Shown here in pieces: positions 11,419 to 22,381 of a DNA stretch of 64,000 nt. The notes under the pieces are model-generated. The model was not told the DNA's origin and searched no databases. It saw only the letters and a program-made list of their open reading frames with translations. Source of the DNA: Siderastrea siderea (Eukaryota > Cnidaria > Anthozoa > Scleractinia > Rhizangiidae). The stretch spans positions 14,146,142 through 14,210,141 of the forward strand of contig OZ034975.1 of NCBI GenBank assembly GCA_964030785.1, given 5' to 3'. Made by a program: the position numbers and the translations under genes. The stretch's first letter is position 1, and each line of letters begins with the position of its first letter.

Positions 11419-14400
11419 GTCCTACACCAGCAGCTCGCTTACCTTAAGCTGGGTCGCCAGGCAGCGGATGAGAATCTTTAGTTTTGCTTCTGTTTTGTTT
11501 TGCTTATTTCTTTCCTATTCTCCTCTCCAAACGGGTTCAACATAACGTTTCCAATCAGGCCGCGTTAACTCTGTTGAAGTTAACATTTCGAATGCGTTTG
11601 GACAGTTGACGTTCAAACCCCATTTAGTCATTTGACCGGGAGCTGACCCTCCAAAACGGGCAAAAGATCGAGGCGTATACTAACCTATTTCCGGGTTAAT
11701 TAATTACAGGACGTTCCAATACCATGGAAGGCGATATTGACTTCTATTCCATTCTGGGCCATTGTGATAGCGCAATTTGCATTCCTCTGGGAACTCTACA
11801 CCATGATATCTGACCTCCCCTTGTATTTTAGCCAGCGACTTCATTTTAGCATAAAAAGGGTAAGTAAAAGCAATTCAGAAATTCTAGTTTTATTGGGGGG
11901 GGGGGGGGTTGATAAAGACTCCCAGGGGGGAGCGCCCTAGGCTTAAACTCTTCATCTTTAATATTTAATTTACAATTTTTTTTATCGAAATGTTACCCGT
12001 TCCATATTATTAACCTAAAACGAAAATTACACCTTTTGATGCCTCTAAAATAACCCAAAATCTTTAGATCATCGTGGGCATTTAGTCATTCGAAGGCTTT
12101 TAGCTCCCACAATTTTTGCATTGTGATTTCTGTCAAAAGATTGATCAGGAACCCTTTTTGGTACTAAGACTTAGCTTCTATCCCTTCGAGTTTAAGGTGT
12201 ATTAAAACGACAATTTTCACTATAATTCTGTACTGTAATAGCAAGAGGTAAAGCCTTTCCGTATAGGTTATTCCTGCCTCCTTGCAGATCCTCTTCTAAG
12301 GGTAAAACTGACAATCGGCGTCGCTTGCAGTTGCGAAACTAGCAGCTCTTTCGCAAACGACTAGTAGCAATGTTAGGAGGCTAAGGCCACCTCGATCTGA
12401 GTCAAGACGTAAGCGATGTGGAGGGGGAGGGTGGGGTGAAAACGCATTCTTTGAAAACGCTGCAAACAGAAACTCCCAATGAGGTACGCTTTTTCAAATC
12501 AAAACAAATCAGTTAGGGACAATATTGGCAACAACATACATCAAGGTATCCATATTTAAAAGAAATGCATTGATTTCCCGAAATTTTCTGTCATTTTTTA
12601 TGCTTATAAACTTCAAGCTTAATTTGTAAGTATGCTCGTAGAACTTTTTATTTTTTAAAATCAACTACTTTTACCATTTTATTAGATAACAACAAGATTT
12701 TTTACTGTATTTACACAATTGATACCTCTTTAAATTTCTTTACGTTACATCTACATAGAAAACACCATGTTAAGGACGGTGCATCCTTTTGTTACTGCGC
12801 ATACGTTCTGCGCATCTCAGGTCTGGTCCCATCCTCGGAGACCCAGGGGCAGATAGTGGGGCGAGGGAAAGTCGGAACGGCGAACAAAAGAGTGGGCGAA
12901 AAACTGAGTCAAGGGCAACTTTTCTTCGCCCACTTTTTTGTTCGCCCGTTCGTTTTTTTCTCGCCCCACTATCTGCCCCTGGGTCGCCGAGGATGGTCTG
13001 GTCCGAGCATTCGGGTTTCTAAAGGAATTTGCCTGATACAACGGTATTTTTGCGCGATTTGTGACTACCTGGAGAAAGCAGATCTTAGCAAGGGGTATTA
13101 GGATCCAAAAAGAAAATTGAGGTTAACACCCATTTTTCAGAGGTAATTGAGCTTAAATTACGAAAAAAAGTGCCATACATTCTTTGTATTTTAAAGCCTT
13201 TTTAGAATTATGGTTGCTTAATTATCCCTAAAATATGCCTAAAAAAATCCCTAAAACATTTTTGCTTTTAGATTCCAAGAGGTCTCGCAAAGATCTGCTT
13301 TCCCCCCATAATCACAACCTTTGCAAAAATAGGACCCACAGTCCTTAACTTGACTAAAATCCCTCGTTAAGCGCCACCGTTAGTATGTTGTAAAAGAAAC
13401 TGAGCTTCATTCATTTAGTGGTTCCTTCGTTCGTTCGTTCATTTCTGAGAAATTTTGACCACCGAGGCTAAGAATGTGTTTGAACAACGAGAAGAACAAC
13501 AAGACATCACGTCTTTGATCCACATTCGACGCACTTAAAAAACTTTAAAACTTCACAGTTTAGTAGTTCGTACATGACCAATTTGACAATTTTATGTAGC
13601 GGATGACGAGGCTCGAAGAGCGAAATATATTCCGCAATTTTAACAGTGTTTATACCGTTTTAAAGTTTTTTTAGTGCGTCGAATGTGGACCAAAGACGTG
13701 ATATCTTGTTGTTCTTCTCGTTCGTTCATTTATTCATTTATAATATGGACAGGTGAAAATGACACAAAAAGGCTTCCATTCTATCGAAATGTTTTTTTTT
13801 TTTTTGTTCTGTAGACTTCTGCTGCATCAGCCTTGCCATATGTTGTCGCTGTCTTGGTGATACTAATCGGTGGACAACTAGCAGACTACCTTCGTGAGCA
13901 CGTCCTTGGCACAGGGACAGTGAGAAAATTATTCAATTCAATGGGTATATACTTTGTTTTGTTTATTTGTTTGTTTGTTTGTTTTGTTCGCAAGCATGTT
14001 AGAGTCAAATGCAGTGTTTCTGACTACTTATGGTTGCCTCTTACATGAATCTCTCCTGACGATTTTTGCCAATCAAGGAGTCATTTAGCAAAACAGTTCA
14101 CGTGACTGTTCTCAACATTACATATCTTCCTAACAAAATAAAACTTTTTTCCGTTTCGGAACAGTGTAGTAAGACATTGCCTCATTATCGGCCCTCTTGA
14201 AAATACATTTTGAGAAGGATTGTGACGTCATAAGGAGCGAGACGACCAAACTTCGGACCATTACAAGCACTTTACTGTGAACGTAGACCAAAATGACTTT
14301 TCTTTTAAAGGGAAACAGTTTTAACCTCGCAGAGGCGTCATGGTCAAAAGAATAAGGCATGCCCCACATGTTGCAGCGTAGGTTTCTTTTTTTTTTATTT

Positions 14401-15996
14401 CCTTAAAAGGAAATAAACGAGAGTTTGAAAGTCTTGTCTTCTGGTGATCAACATAAAGTAGGTTGACAATTCCGAAGAAAATAACCATGGTAAAAGCGAT
14501 TTATTTACCGCGGTAGTACTTATTCTACAAGGTAGATTTTACCATAGATGTCAATGTTTCTTATACTGAGATAAACCAGTCACACTTGGACGAATTTACG
14601 AGGGTTGAATGCAAATGTGCATTCATTTACCCATTCACATTTACTAATCAATGAAATCTATTAAAAGAGGTCAACAAAGTACGTAACCTTTTACGGCCAA
14701 GAAATTTGCCTTTTGAAATCAGGGGGAACTAAATATTTGACAAATTCGCCAATCTCGTACCCAGAGTCCTTAGGCTTTGTGGTCAACGGGTAGTCGCTGG
14801 GAGAGACCGGCGTTGTGGGAAAAAATCGATTTGTTTGATTGGCAGTTCACTGTAACAAAACTAAGAACCGGTAACCACACGCTTTCTGCGGTAAAAAAAA
14901 TTCCAGTACTCCAGAGTCTCTCCTAGCGACTGTCCGCTGACCAAGAAGCCTGAGGACTCTAGGTACGAGACTCGACATATCTCACGTAACTAAAGATAAA
15001 TACCGATGTTCATACACCAGGAACCCCTGTGGCACGCACATTATTGTTATACCTTTTGATTCTCTTCAGGTTTTCTTCCAATGTTGGTGTTTCCTGTGGC
15101 TGCTGGATGCGTTACTGATCCGACTTTTGCTGTGGTGTTTATGACGTTAGGCGTAGGCCTCAGTGGATTTGCTAATGCTGGCTGTCAGGTTAACCTTCTG
15201 GATATTGCCCCGCCCTATGCAAGTATACTTATGGGTATAAGTAATACCGCGGGTACGATGGCAGGAATAATCAGTCCCACACTTACGGGATTCATCACCC
15301 AAAACAAAGTAAGTGAACTTAGATATGATTTTTTCATATTGTTGGCTGATTGTTTAAATCATTTTGAATGACTGACCGACTGACTGACTGACTGACTGAC
15401 TGACTGACTGACTGACCCACTGACTGACTGATTGGCTAACTGACTGGCTGACTGACTCGTTGACTGACACACTGACTGACTGAGGATGATGGATGGATGG
15501 AAAACTTGTATTTAATCGCGATAAATTAATCAGACATTATATATTTAACTAATTGTATTTTTGTCCTTCCAAAAGCCGTGTGCTACTATGTTTCGCTAAT
15601 GTTATGTGTACAATACAAGTTAATGTTTGGAACAATTTCCATTAACACACTGTAACGGATGGACAGACAGGCGGACGAACGGATGGAAGACTCGTCAACT
15701 TTGAACATCTTGACAGCTGGCAAGAGATTTTCCTGCTCGTTTTTGAAGACGGTGGATCTTCTGTGAGAATTTCTCGTATATGAGTTGCGGGATGTAGGGG
15801 CAGGATGGAGAGGGATGTCTGTTTAAGAAACTAATTACACTGTCTATTGCCTTCATTTCTTTGTCTTTAACAGAGCGCAGAGGAATGGAGAATCGTATTC
15901 TACATTAACGGAATCATCTCCCTTATCGGGAGGAGCGTTTTATGTGCTGTTTTCATCTGGAGCGAAACAATCCTGGGTCAGCGAAAATGGCTATAA
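5368..15996 (+). CDS. SLC17A5-like: SLC17 (sialin-like) transporter A, ten coding exons
   Basis: Major facilitator superfamily anion transporter of the SLC17 family. Exons read from splice sites: 5368-5568, 6800-6836, 7043-7242, 9028-9115, 9745-9831, 10958-11088, 11710-11859, 13815-13944, 15070-15308 and 15874-15996. They join in one frame to 461 residues, normal for the family. Signatures in order: TM1 [28 protein letters not shown] in exon 3, the TM4 signature ending [10 protein letters not shown] in exon 4, and LLDIAPPYAS plus [11 protein letters not shown] in exon 9. All introns are GT-AG. The start is set by the matching ATG in paralog B. Odd points: the TM4 histidine is Tyr (codon 9049-9051), the NHLD histidine is Leu (15195-15197), and a +1 shift near 15931 replaces the conserved C-terminus. 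The gene may be drifting or under relaxed constraint. The family call is firm; the substrate is unknown. Confidence 0.92.
5575..5990 (+). repeat. Tandem duplication inside SLC17-A intron 1
   Basis: About 245 bases occur twice in diverged form. The segment with GTTGCCAAAGGATCTTA, then GAGTACT, then CAACGAATTTGGAC appears near 5638-5712 and again near 5888-5962. A further stretch at about 5718-5811 repeats the pre-exon-2 sequence at 6713-6800, including the 3' splice site TTTTGCACAG. This leaves a decoy acceptor at 5801-5810 without the exon behind it. Confidence 0.7.
7098..8382 (+). repeat. 428-bp tandem triplication of part of exon 3 plus intron
   Basis: Three head-to-tail units lie at 7098-7526, 7527-7954 and 7955-8382. 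Each carries the last 145 bases of exon 3 (from VLARKCGG to GMAE), the exon 3 donor, and about 284 bases of intron 3. Only the first unit joins a full exon with an acceptor (AG at 7041-7042). The second and third are preceded by a poly-T run but have no AG before the coding part. Units 2 and 3 are more alike than unit 1, which suggests two successive amplification steps. The coding frame stays open in all three. Confidence 0.93.
8560..8885. mobile_element. Palindromic MITE with GAGTCG-rich ends, in SLC17-A intron 3
   Basis: The left end (GCTGGTTTTCACTAGCGAAG) and the right end (CGCTAGTGAATACCGGC) are inverted copies. Both lead into runs of GGAGTCGGAGTC type. A second, longer inverted repeat sits inside: arms at about 8641-8690 and 8706-8756 pair GAGTCGGAAGCAGAAGCGGA with its complement. 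There is no coding potential beyond low-complexity frames. This is a non-autonomous DNA transposon of unassigned superfamily. Confidence 0.8.
9662..9718. repeat. (TC)n microsatellite in SLC17-A intron 4
   Basis: About 28 CT dinucleotides, ending 26 bases before the exon 5 acceptor at 9743-9744. It adds a long pyrimidine tract just upstream of the 3' splice site. Confidence 0.95.
11168..11418. repeat. GATC/GATT/GATA tetranucleotide array in SLC17-A intron 6
   Basis: The array begins with perfect GATC units, passes through GATT, GATA and GACT variants, and ends in a long GATT run. Interrupted variants suggest repeated expansion and point mutation. Confidence 0.95.
12821..13004. mobile_element. 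MITE with 9-bp target duplication, in SLC17-A intron 7
   Basis: The element spans 12830-12995 (166 bp) and is flanked by perfect direct copies of GTCTGGTCC at 12821-12829 and 12996-13004. Its ends are inverted repeats of about 36 bp: CATCCTCGGAGACCCAGGGG on the left and the near-complement ending CCGAGGATG on the right. The 9-bp target duplication fits Mutator-like (MULE) transposons. There is no transposase inside, so it would depend on an autonomous copy elsewhere. Confidence 0.88.
13486..13722. mobile_element. Inverted-repeat element in SLC17-A intron 7
   Basis: Two inverted arms of about 66 bp lie at 13486-13551 and 13656-13722, around a spacer of about 105 bp. The left arm reads AACGAGAAGAACAACAAGAC at its outer end and the right arm carries the complement GTTGTTCTTCTCGTT. 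This is a small foldback element without coding capacity, ending about 90 bases before the exon 8 acceptor. Confidence 0.75.
15366..15482. repeat. GACT tetranucleotide array in SLC17-A intron 9
   Basis: CTGA/GACT repeats begin about 58 bases after the exon 9 donor. Paralog B has GACT and GATT repeats at the same place in its intron 9 (about 36140-36355), so the seed array probably predates the duplication. Confidence 0.93.
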
Positions 15997-16030
15997 TAGA
16001 CTGGCTACTAATGAGTTATCCGAAAACTAA
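15997..16030 (+). pseudogene. Abandoned C-terminal coding remnant of SLC17-A
   Basis: Downstream of the stop at 15994-15996, the sequence still matches the end of SLC17-B coding for LATNELS and the ancestral TAA at 16028-16030. It lies out of frame because of the extra base near 15931-15936. Retention of this similarity indicates that the shift is recent, or that it is an assembly error. Confidence 0.75.
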
Positions 16031-16239
16031 AACCAAAAGTATAAAATAGTAAGCTTACTTCACACACAGTGAATTTTTGACCAGATCAAAATATAATTAC
16101 TTTTGTGATATTCCATTGAGTAGTGTATGTCTGTATACTAAAGCCTGTTTTCCACAGGTGGAAAAGCAAAACAAGAGCCTGAACACCAAGCAGCAGCACA
16201 CGTCCTAATGCTTTTTATCGCAGATTGGCAATACCTTTG

Positions 16240-16395
16240 GGGTGTCTGTAAAACCCGGAACACCCCGGAATATCCCCGAAACATCCCCGAAACAGCCCGG
16301 AACAGTCGGGAACAACCCCGGAACACCCCTGGAACATCCCATAATACCCCGGAACACCCTCGAAACAGCAAGAAGCACCCCCGGAACACCAAAAA
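16240..16395. repeat. CCCCGGAACA minisatellite
   Basis: About ten imperfect units of 10-20 bases built on CCCCGGAACA follow the end of SLC17-A. They create overlapping open frames on both strands (Pro/Asn/Thr-rich on plus, Gly/Phe/Ser-rich on minus), which come from the repeat and are not genes. Confidence 0.85.
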
Positions 16396-17129
16396 TAGCG
16401 GTCAGCGGTCAGACTGCTCACGAATTGACTAAGCCGAAGACCTCCGAAGATTCCCAATTCTCCATAAGACTTTTGCAGATCACCCTGAGATTTCCGAACA
16501 CTTCAAGAATGCTTGGAATATTTTCGAAGCTTTTAAGAACAGCGAAAAAACCATTAATTAATGGGAAAATATATATCATGCACGTGACCTTCATATCAAT
16601 AACTTACGATTTTCAGTGATATGAAAATGTGACAGTTGAACTGTTAATTCTGCATTGATTTTTCTCGTGCGAGGTTTGCATTATCACGTTCAAAAAACAG
16701 GTGTGACCTCAAGGACATAACAAAGCCAAGTGATACAGTGTCACGCAATGCTATAAGGTCATTATTCCGAGGTCACACGATCGCCATCGTTTTATTTCCA
16801 CAGGCGTATGGAAAATGTTTGGCCGCCGGTTCATTAAGCTAATATATACACCTCATTTAAAAAAACCTCAGTTCACATTAATTTGAAGTATCATACCGTA
16901 GTGCATGAGTGCTTCAGGAATGTTAAAATCCGAGAACGTTTTTCCATGTCTAATAAATTCCCATCTTGCAGCTTTCTCTTGTCATATTTGAATGACAACG
17001 TTTTTGCAGTTAGGCCTGCATATATTTTTGGTTGACAAAAGAGCGTAGCTCGGAAGATAAATGAGTAGGAGAAATGTGCGCCTGCAAAAAAGTACTCACT
17101 AACAAGAGTCAATTTGTTTCCGGAGTGTC
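16396..17129. other. Intergenic stretch left of the foldback element
   Basis: I see no gene. The minus-strand frame at 16891-17112 has no recognisable domain and no paralog in the duplicated unit. The sequence is A/T-rich and unremarkable up to the left arm of the foldback element. Confidence 0.5.
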
Positions 17130-18210
17130 AAATTGTTTTCGGAGTCCAAAATTGACCGTCTATTAAGCACAGGTACCGTTTCTTGTACTTAATAAACAGA
17201 TGCTGCAGGGCAAGTGTACTTATTTTGTAGAAAAGACCATTATCTTCGATTATTACGTACAAAGATTGCATTTTCCTCTTATTAAGTACGTTTCTTGTAC
17301 TTATTAAGTACGAGAAATGTGATTAATAAAAACAAAAGGTAGGTCTTCCGTTTATTAAGTACAAGTGTCACCAAACTTCGCAAACAATGATGTTTCATAC
17401 TTGTCGGCCATTATGGAAAAAAATATCGAGGGCGAAATGTATTCATTTGGTGAACCTTTAAAGAAAAAAATGATTCAGGCAAAGTCTTGTTTGTAAATTC
17501 TTTCAATTAACCAACAAGACGACATGGATTTTGTTTTAGGGGCCGATATTTTTCAAATGTAAGAGTTCGCAGCCCGTCCGATCGGGGATCGATCGATCGA
17601 GCGATCGAGCGCCCCGGTGAAAACCGTGAGCGTTTTTGTTTCCCGTTCTGTAAATCTGCTTTTCCCAACAGAATACTTCGAGTAAAGATAATAATCAGCG
17701 GTGTCTGAAACTACATTTCAGTAGGAAAGAGAGACTCGCTTTGTTTTAAACTAACTGTTTGAAAGTGCGAGGTTAAAATCTATTTCATGAAGGACAACAA
17801 GCTGCATTTAGCAGCAGTTCTTTATCGGGCGAGTTGCGGTCAAACTGTTAGCATTTTTTTCGCTTCCAAATACCCCTAATAGGAAAGTTTGTTTACTAAT
17901 TGAGAAGGAGAACAGTTTTTTCCACCTAAGATTGTCCGGAATATGTTGTTTATAAAAGAGTTTTGCTTTAACTTCAAGCCGTAGATTGTTCACAATCTGA
18001 TCGCCTACGGCGGCGAAAAACAACCTGTGCAATAAGCGAATAAGCTCGACCGGGAATAAAAGTAGAGCTAAATATCTCATTAATCGTAACCTGTAGTGTA
18101 CCAAAAGAACCTCTTTTTTACGAATGAACTTTATTTGCGAATAAGCTAAGGTAAAATTCAACGTTCCCGGGCCGGTCACCCAACCAAGTACTAACCCCGC
18201 CGGACTGGGC
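17130..18210 (+). repeat. Left inverted arm of the foldback element
   Basis: The outer 230 bases carry repeated TTAAGTAC/GTACTTAA motifs in both orientations (near 17163, 17188, 17216, 17280, 17299 and 17352), like subterminal transposase-binding repeats. A GATCGATC run lies near 17588. The minus-strand frame at 17808-18179 is shared with the right arm. The arm ends in a 5S-like segment. Confidence 0.8.
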
Positions 18211-18225
18211 TTAACTTCGCTTGTA
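18163..18225 (-). ncRNA. 5S rRNA-like fragment (minus strand)
   Basis: Read on the minus strand, the segment contains GAAGTTAAGCCC followed by GGGTTAGTACTTGGTTGGGTGACC. This resembles the internal control region and 3' half of eukaryotic 5S rRNA (GTTAGTACTTGGATGGGTGACC in typical 5S genes). The 5' third is not recognisable, so it is a 5S-derived piece in the transposon arm and not a functional gene. An inverted copy sits in the right arm at about 24485-24530. Confidence 0.6.
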
Positions 18226-18400
18226 CGGGCAGGAAAACTTGTGGTATCTTGATCATGGAATTCAATTACTTCAAATATTTACCTTTTGCTTTCCATTTTC
18301 GTCTTTTTCCTGGTTTTCAAATGCCTATTTTACTTGAGAAAATATAAGTGGGAAATAACAGAATGAAACGTCTACCATATAAATGAAGACACCGGCCGCT

Positions 18401-18466
18401 TCCGATTAGCAGAATTAAGCCATGTTCGGCGGGGTTAGTGCTTGGATGGGTGACCACCAGGGATTG
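18401..18466 (+). ncRNA. Second 5S rRNA-like fragment (plus strand)
   Basis: AGAATTAAGCC, followed by GGGGTTAGTGCTTGGATGGG and TGACCACC, matches the 5S internal region more closely than the copy at 18163-18225 does, and lies in the opposite orientation about 200 bases away. The pair looks like two 5S-headed repeats facing each other. It is partial and probably not a working 5S gene. SINEs with a 5S-derived head are known in animals. Confidence 0.55.
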
Positions 18467-20809
18467 ACTTCTCGTGACTTTTATCGAAGGTTTGCTCTCA
18501 AACTTTCTATCTCCCTTTTTTAACCCTCTCACGCCCAGAGTCAATTATGGAGACATTCAGGTGATTCTGACATCTGGCTCTGTGGATGAAATCCCTACCA
18601 TTCAAATGAAACCCCTTCAACAGTTCTTTCACATGACACTTCTTATATTTCAGTATTTTACAAATGAAATTTGGGATTAGGCTTGAATTTTGTTTTAGGC
18701 ACTTTTGGGAGTGAAAGGGTTAAGGGACAAAAGTCCAAATCAGTAGCTGGTAGATACGTTTTCATGAGTTATTTGCCTATTTGTTTCTCCAGAACGTACC
18801 GCTGCAGTAAACAAAGGCGAAAAACCTTGTCTGCAATAATATAAATTAAAAGAAAGAAAGAAAAGAAAAAGTTCAAAAAGCCGTGAATTGCAAAAAAATA
18901 GCTGTTTGGGTGTTTCGCTTATTCGTGCTTTAATCCATCCTCGCCAGAAAAACGTTTTCTACCGATCGTGATTGAGGCACTTAGTTTTTGGTTGTTTCAA
19001 GCTAATATCAGCGTCAGATCAAATGCACTGAAGCAAAACAAGGTACGGATAAACAAAACCTAGTTAAAGGAAAAAAAATCCTCGTAAAGCTATCTTCCAA
19101 GCTGTTTTTTAAATATAAATCCGATCAAAAAATTCGGCAGCGAGACAAGGCGGACTTTGCCGAGGTTTCGCTGATCAGTGTTAATCGTTGTTAAACAGAC
19201 CTACGGCAGGACATTTGATTTCACGGTCAAAATATCAACTAAAGATTTTTACTTGCACGGCCAGCTAATGTGCAGAGTTTTTAATCCCTAATGATAATTA
19301 AGAGGCGCAGTTTGAGGATTCGGGTAAGGTCATTTTTCTTCCTTCTCAATTTGAAAACGTCAAATAATAAGGATTCCCGTTATCTAAACATTGTCATACC
19401 CGACCGCGTACCGACATGCATTTCCAACAAAACAAACACACTCTTATTGACTACTTTTTTGCTCTAGCTTAATGTGACCGGCAGTTGAAATACAAAAGAT
19501 ATTATTGGGGGCAAAAATGAAATGATAATTTCAAGTATCGATGTATTTATGTGCCTTTTGAACTGTGGATAAAGCTTGATAGGTCGCCATTACATTCAAT
19601 AACTTGGCGCCAAAAGTGTTTTTCGCGGGAGAATAATTTACAGATTTAAAGCTTACAAATTTTCATAGTTTTTGTGGCTTCTTTTAAAATTAAAGTTAAT
19701 GTATCACAACAATGGCAATGTTTTGTGTTGTCCAGTACCATCAATTTAGTTAGATCGAGTACTTACAAAGCTATAAAAAAAGTGCTTACCTTTGCGAATT
19801 TGACGCCATTCCCTGGCGGATATCACACAAAGCCAGTTATCACAACTTTCCAAATTCAGATCTTTATAATTAACCGTAATGATGGCATTTCATTTGCAAA
19901 AGCCAGGTTACTGGTTTTCCTTTTAAAGGTAACCTCATTCGTAATTTCTGTTCTTGCCGAGTTTTACTGCTTTCAGCCGTTCTACCCACGTGGCAAAGGC
20001 AAACAGAATAATTCCAACTCCGTGCGGCGGAACTCAGTTTTTGTTGTTTATATGCCACGAAGCCATTCTTGAACGAATTAAACACAGCCATAGAAAACTT
20101 TGTATAACTCTCCAGCGATGGTTTTCAAAGCTCCAAAAATGATTCGTTGAGCCATTGTAAAGACAGCACGTAGCTCCCTCTATGAACCAGGCAGTCAGGC
20201 ATATGCAGCCGTCAAAATTGTAATTGACAAGTCCCCACTCCTCCCCCCAAAAACATGATACTTAGTGGTCGCCTATAGACAGTAGAAGGTGGGGAGGGAA
20301 GGACTGGGACGGATACCAAGGATACCAAGGTCACCTTAATTTCTTTTTTTTTAGGATTTTGAAATGTCAACACTCTCGAATACTGGCGAGGAGTCGCACA
20401 TTACTCATCGTAAAGATCAAGAAAAAATGTTCACAGAAAATGATGCTTTAGTTTTTCCAGGAGCTAACTTCTGAAAACATGTGTGCGTGCGATTCCTCTA
20501 GTGATAAGCATACTAAGCAAACTATAAACATACTGTTCAAAGCCACCGTGGCGTGCTAAAAACACTGGGTTGGACCGAACAAATTCAATACCGGCAAATT
20601 CACCACTTACAATCATAATAACTGAACGAAGTGAGGTTTTTCTATTATTTACACTTCAGTTCAACTGCAAACGCAGAAAAACAACACTGGCAAAAACCAC
20701 TTCAAATGTCAATAGCATGTGATGTCTAATATTATGCTGGAGAACAGTCCTGTTTACCTGTGTTCATGTTACATTATGCCTACTTATAAACATTAATAGT
20801 TAGGAAGAT

Positions 20810-21350
20810 TGCGGGCACATGTACGTATTAATCTAATGACCCCCAATAATGTAATATGAATCACGCGTACACGTGCATGTATGTTTTAATCTAAAGTCAC
20901 CAAACAGTCCTGCCTTATATGAATCATACGTACCTATGTACGTATTAACCGAAAAACACCAAACAGTCCTGCCTTATAAGAATCATGTGTACATATGTAC
21001 GCATTAATCTAAAGTCACTAAACAGTCCTCCCTTATGTACGTATTAATCTAAGGGCACCAGACAGCCCTGCCTCACTGATATGAATCATTCATTCATATG
21101 TACGTATTAATCTTTTGTCACCAGACAGTCCTGCTTCATATGAACCATGGGTACACGTGTACGTATTAATCTAAAGTCACCAGAGAGTCCTGCCTTATAT
21201 GAATCACGCGTACACATCTACGTATTAATCTTAAGTCACCAACTAATCTAAAGACCTCAAACAGACCTGCCTGCTATATATGAATCATGCGAATTCACAT
21301 GTACGTATTAATCTAAGGTTACCAAATAGTCCTGCCTTATATGAATTACG
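20810..21350. repeat. Imperfect tandem repeat of about 60-75 bp (TACGTATTAATCTAA units)
   Basis: Seven or more degenerate units each combine GTACGTATTAATCTAA, GTCACCAAACAGTCCTGCCT and TATATGAATCATGCGTACAC. Unit length varies. Position and degeneracy fit an old internal satellite of the foldback element. The spacers are not unique, which rules out a CRISPR-like array. Confidence 0.8.
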
Positions 21351-21447
21351 CATAAGCGTGCTTTATGGGTCCTGGATAGTGTTTGTACGCTTAAGGCGTG
21401 TCTGCAGTGGCCAAAAGTGTGTTCTTTGCGAGTAACTTAACGAGTAA

Positions 21448-21705
21448 ATGAGCGGTGAAATCATTTTAGAGCATTACAAGACTTGCAACAACGGAAATGT
21501 TGCGGAGTGTTTGATTTCTTATGAAGAGCAAGGAATTTTGTTGGAAAAGAAACTCGAAGTTAATAGCGACTGGCTTTGTGTTTACGATTTCTTTCACCGT
21601 CGCACTCTCAAAATATGTTCACAAAAGGTAAGCTTAGGTTTTATACGGAAACATTTGACACCAAAATATCAAGACATGGCAATAACACAAAATAAAACAC
21701 AGTAA
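21448..21705 (+). CDS. Unrecognised small open frame inside the foldback element
   Basis: The plus-strand frame begins MSGEIILEHYKTCNNGNVAE. At 21628-21629 the sequence reads AAG then GTAAGC, a good donor, so a first coding exon of about 180 bases is possible. I recognise no domain. It is the least repetitive stretch in the central part of the element and could be a remnant of an element-encoded gene. Existence as a gene is doubtful. Confidence 0.2.
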   Translation: MSGEIILEHYKTCNNGNVAECLISYEEQGILLEKKLEVNSDWLCVYDFFHRRTLKICSQKVSLGFIRKHLTPKYQDMAITQNKTQ

Positions 21706-22381
21706 AATTAGACAGAATCGTTTTAATATTAAATAACTACCACACCTTTTTTGGATTCACTAAGTGACCAAAGCCAAGCTAAAGAAACACTGACAAGCTT
21801 TTTTTCCGGCTATTTACTACACAAAACAATATCGATATACCTGCAGTCGATGTAGCCTGAGTTCAAGCACCTCCAAATGTCCAAATAAAATTGAATGTAA
21901 CAAAAAAGTTAAATAATCGCTTTACCAGTTTTTCGATTCACTGTTGTTTACCACATCCGTTCGTGGCCTCTGAACTGAGAACCACTACCTTTAATCAGCT
22001 TAAATTGTGTTCGTTTCAACTCTCGCAGCTACAATGCTGAAATCGTACAGCTTCAATCCGCTTTAGACGATGGATATAGTGACAACAATTTTTCAGGATA
22101 CATCAAACCTGTGCCACATTTTAAAGCTATAGTCGGAAGACTTTTCCCAAAAGTTATTCTGACGTTCACTTCGGAGCATTTTTTTTATCCATGCAGCTTT
22201 GCAAAGAAACGCTGCAACACTCACTCATGTCCAATACACCCAAACTGAGTCGAATCGTCTTAAAGCAAAGACGATTCGAGTCAGCTCGAGGATCAAAGAC
22301 TTCCGACTCACCGGAAGTCCGTTTAGCGGAACTCGACTTACCGGAAGTCAGGTCGCGAATAAATGCGCAGGGAGGTGAAAA

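Noticed and set aside
16138..16619. Overlapping open frames of up to 125 residues after SLC17-A
   Set aside because: They coincide with the CCCCGGAACA minisatellite on both strands and show no domain or splice support.
20810..21350. Possible CRISPR-like array
   Set aside because: Units are degenerate with no unique spacers of constant length, and the context is an animal genome.
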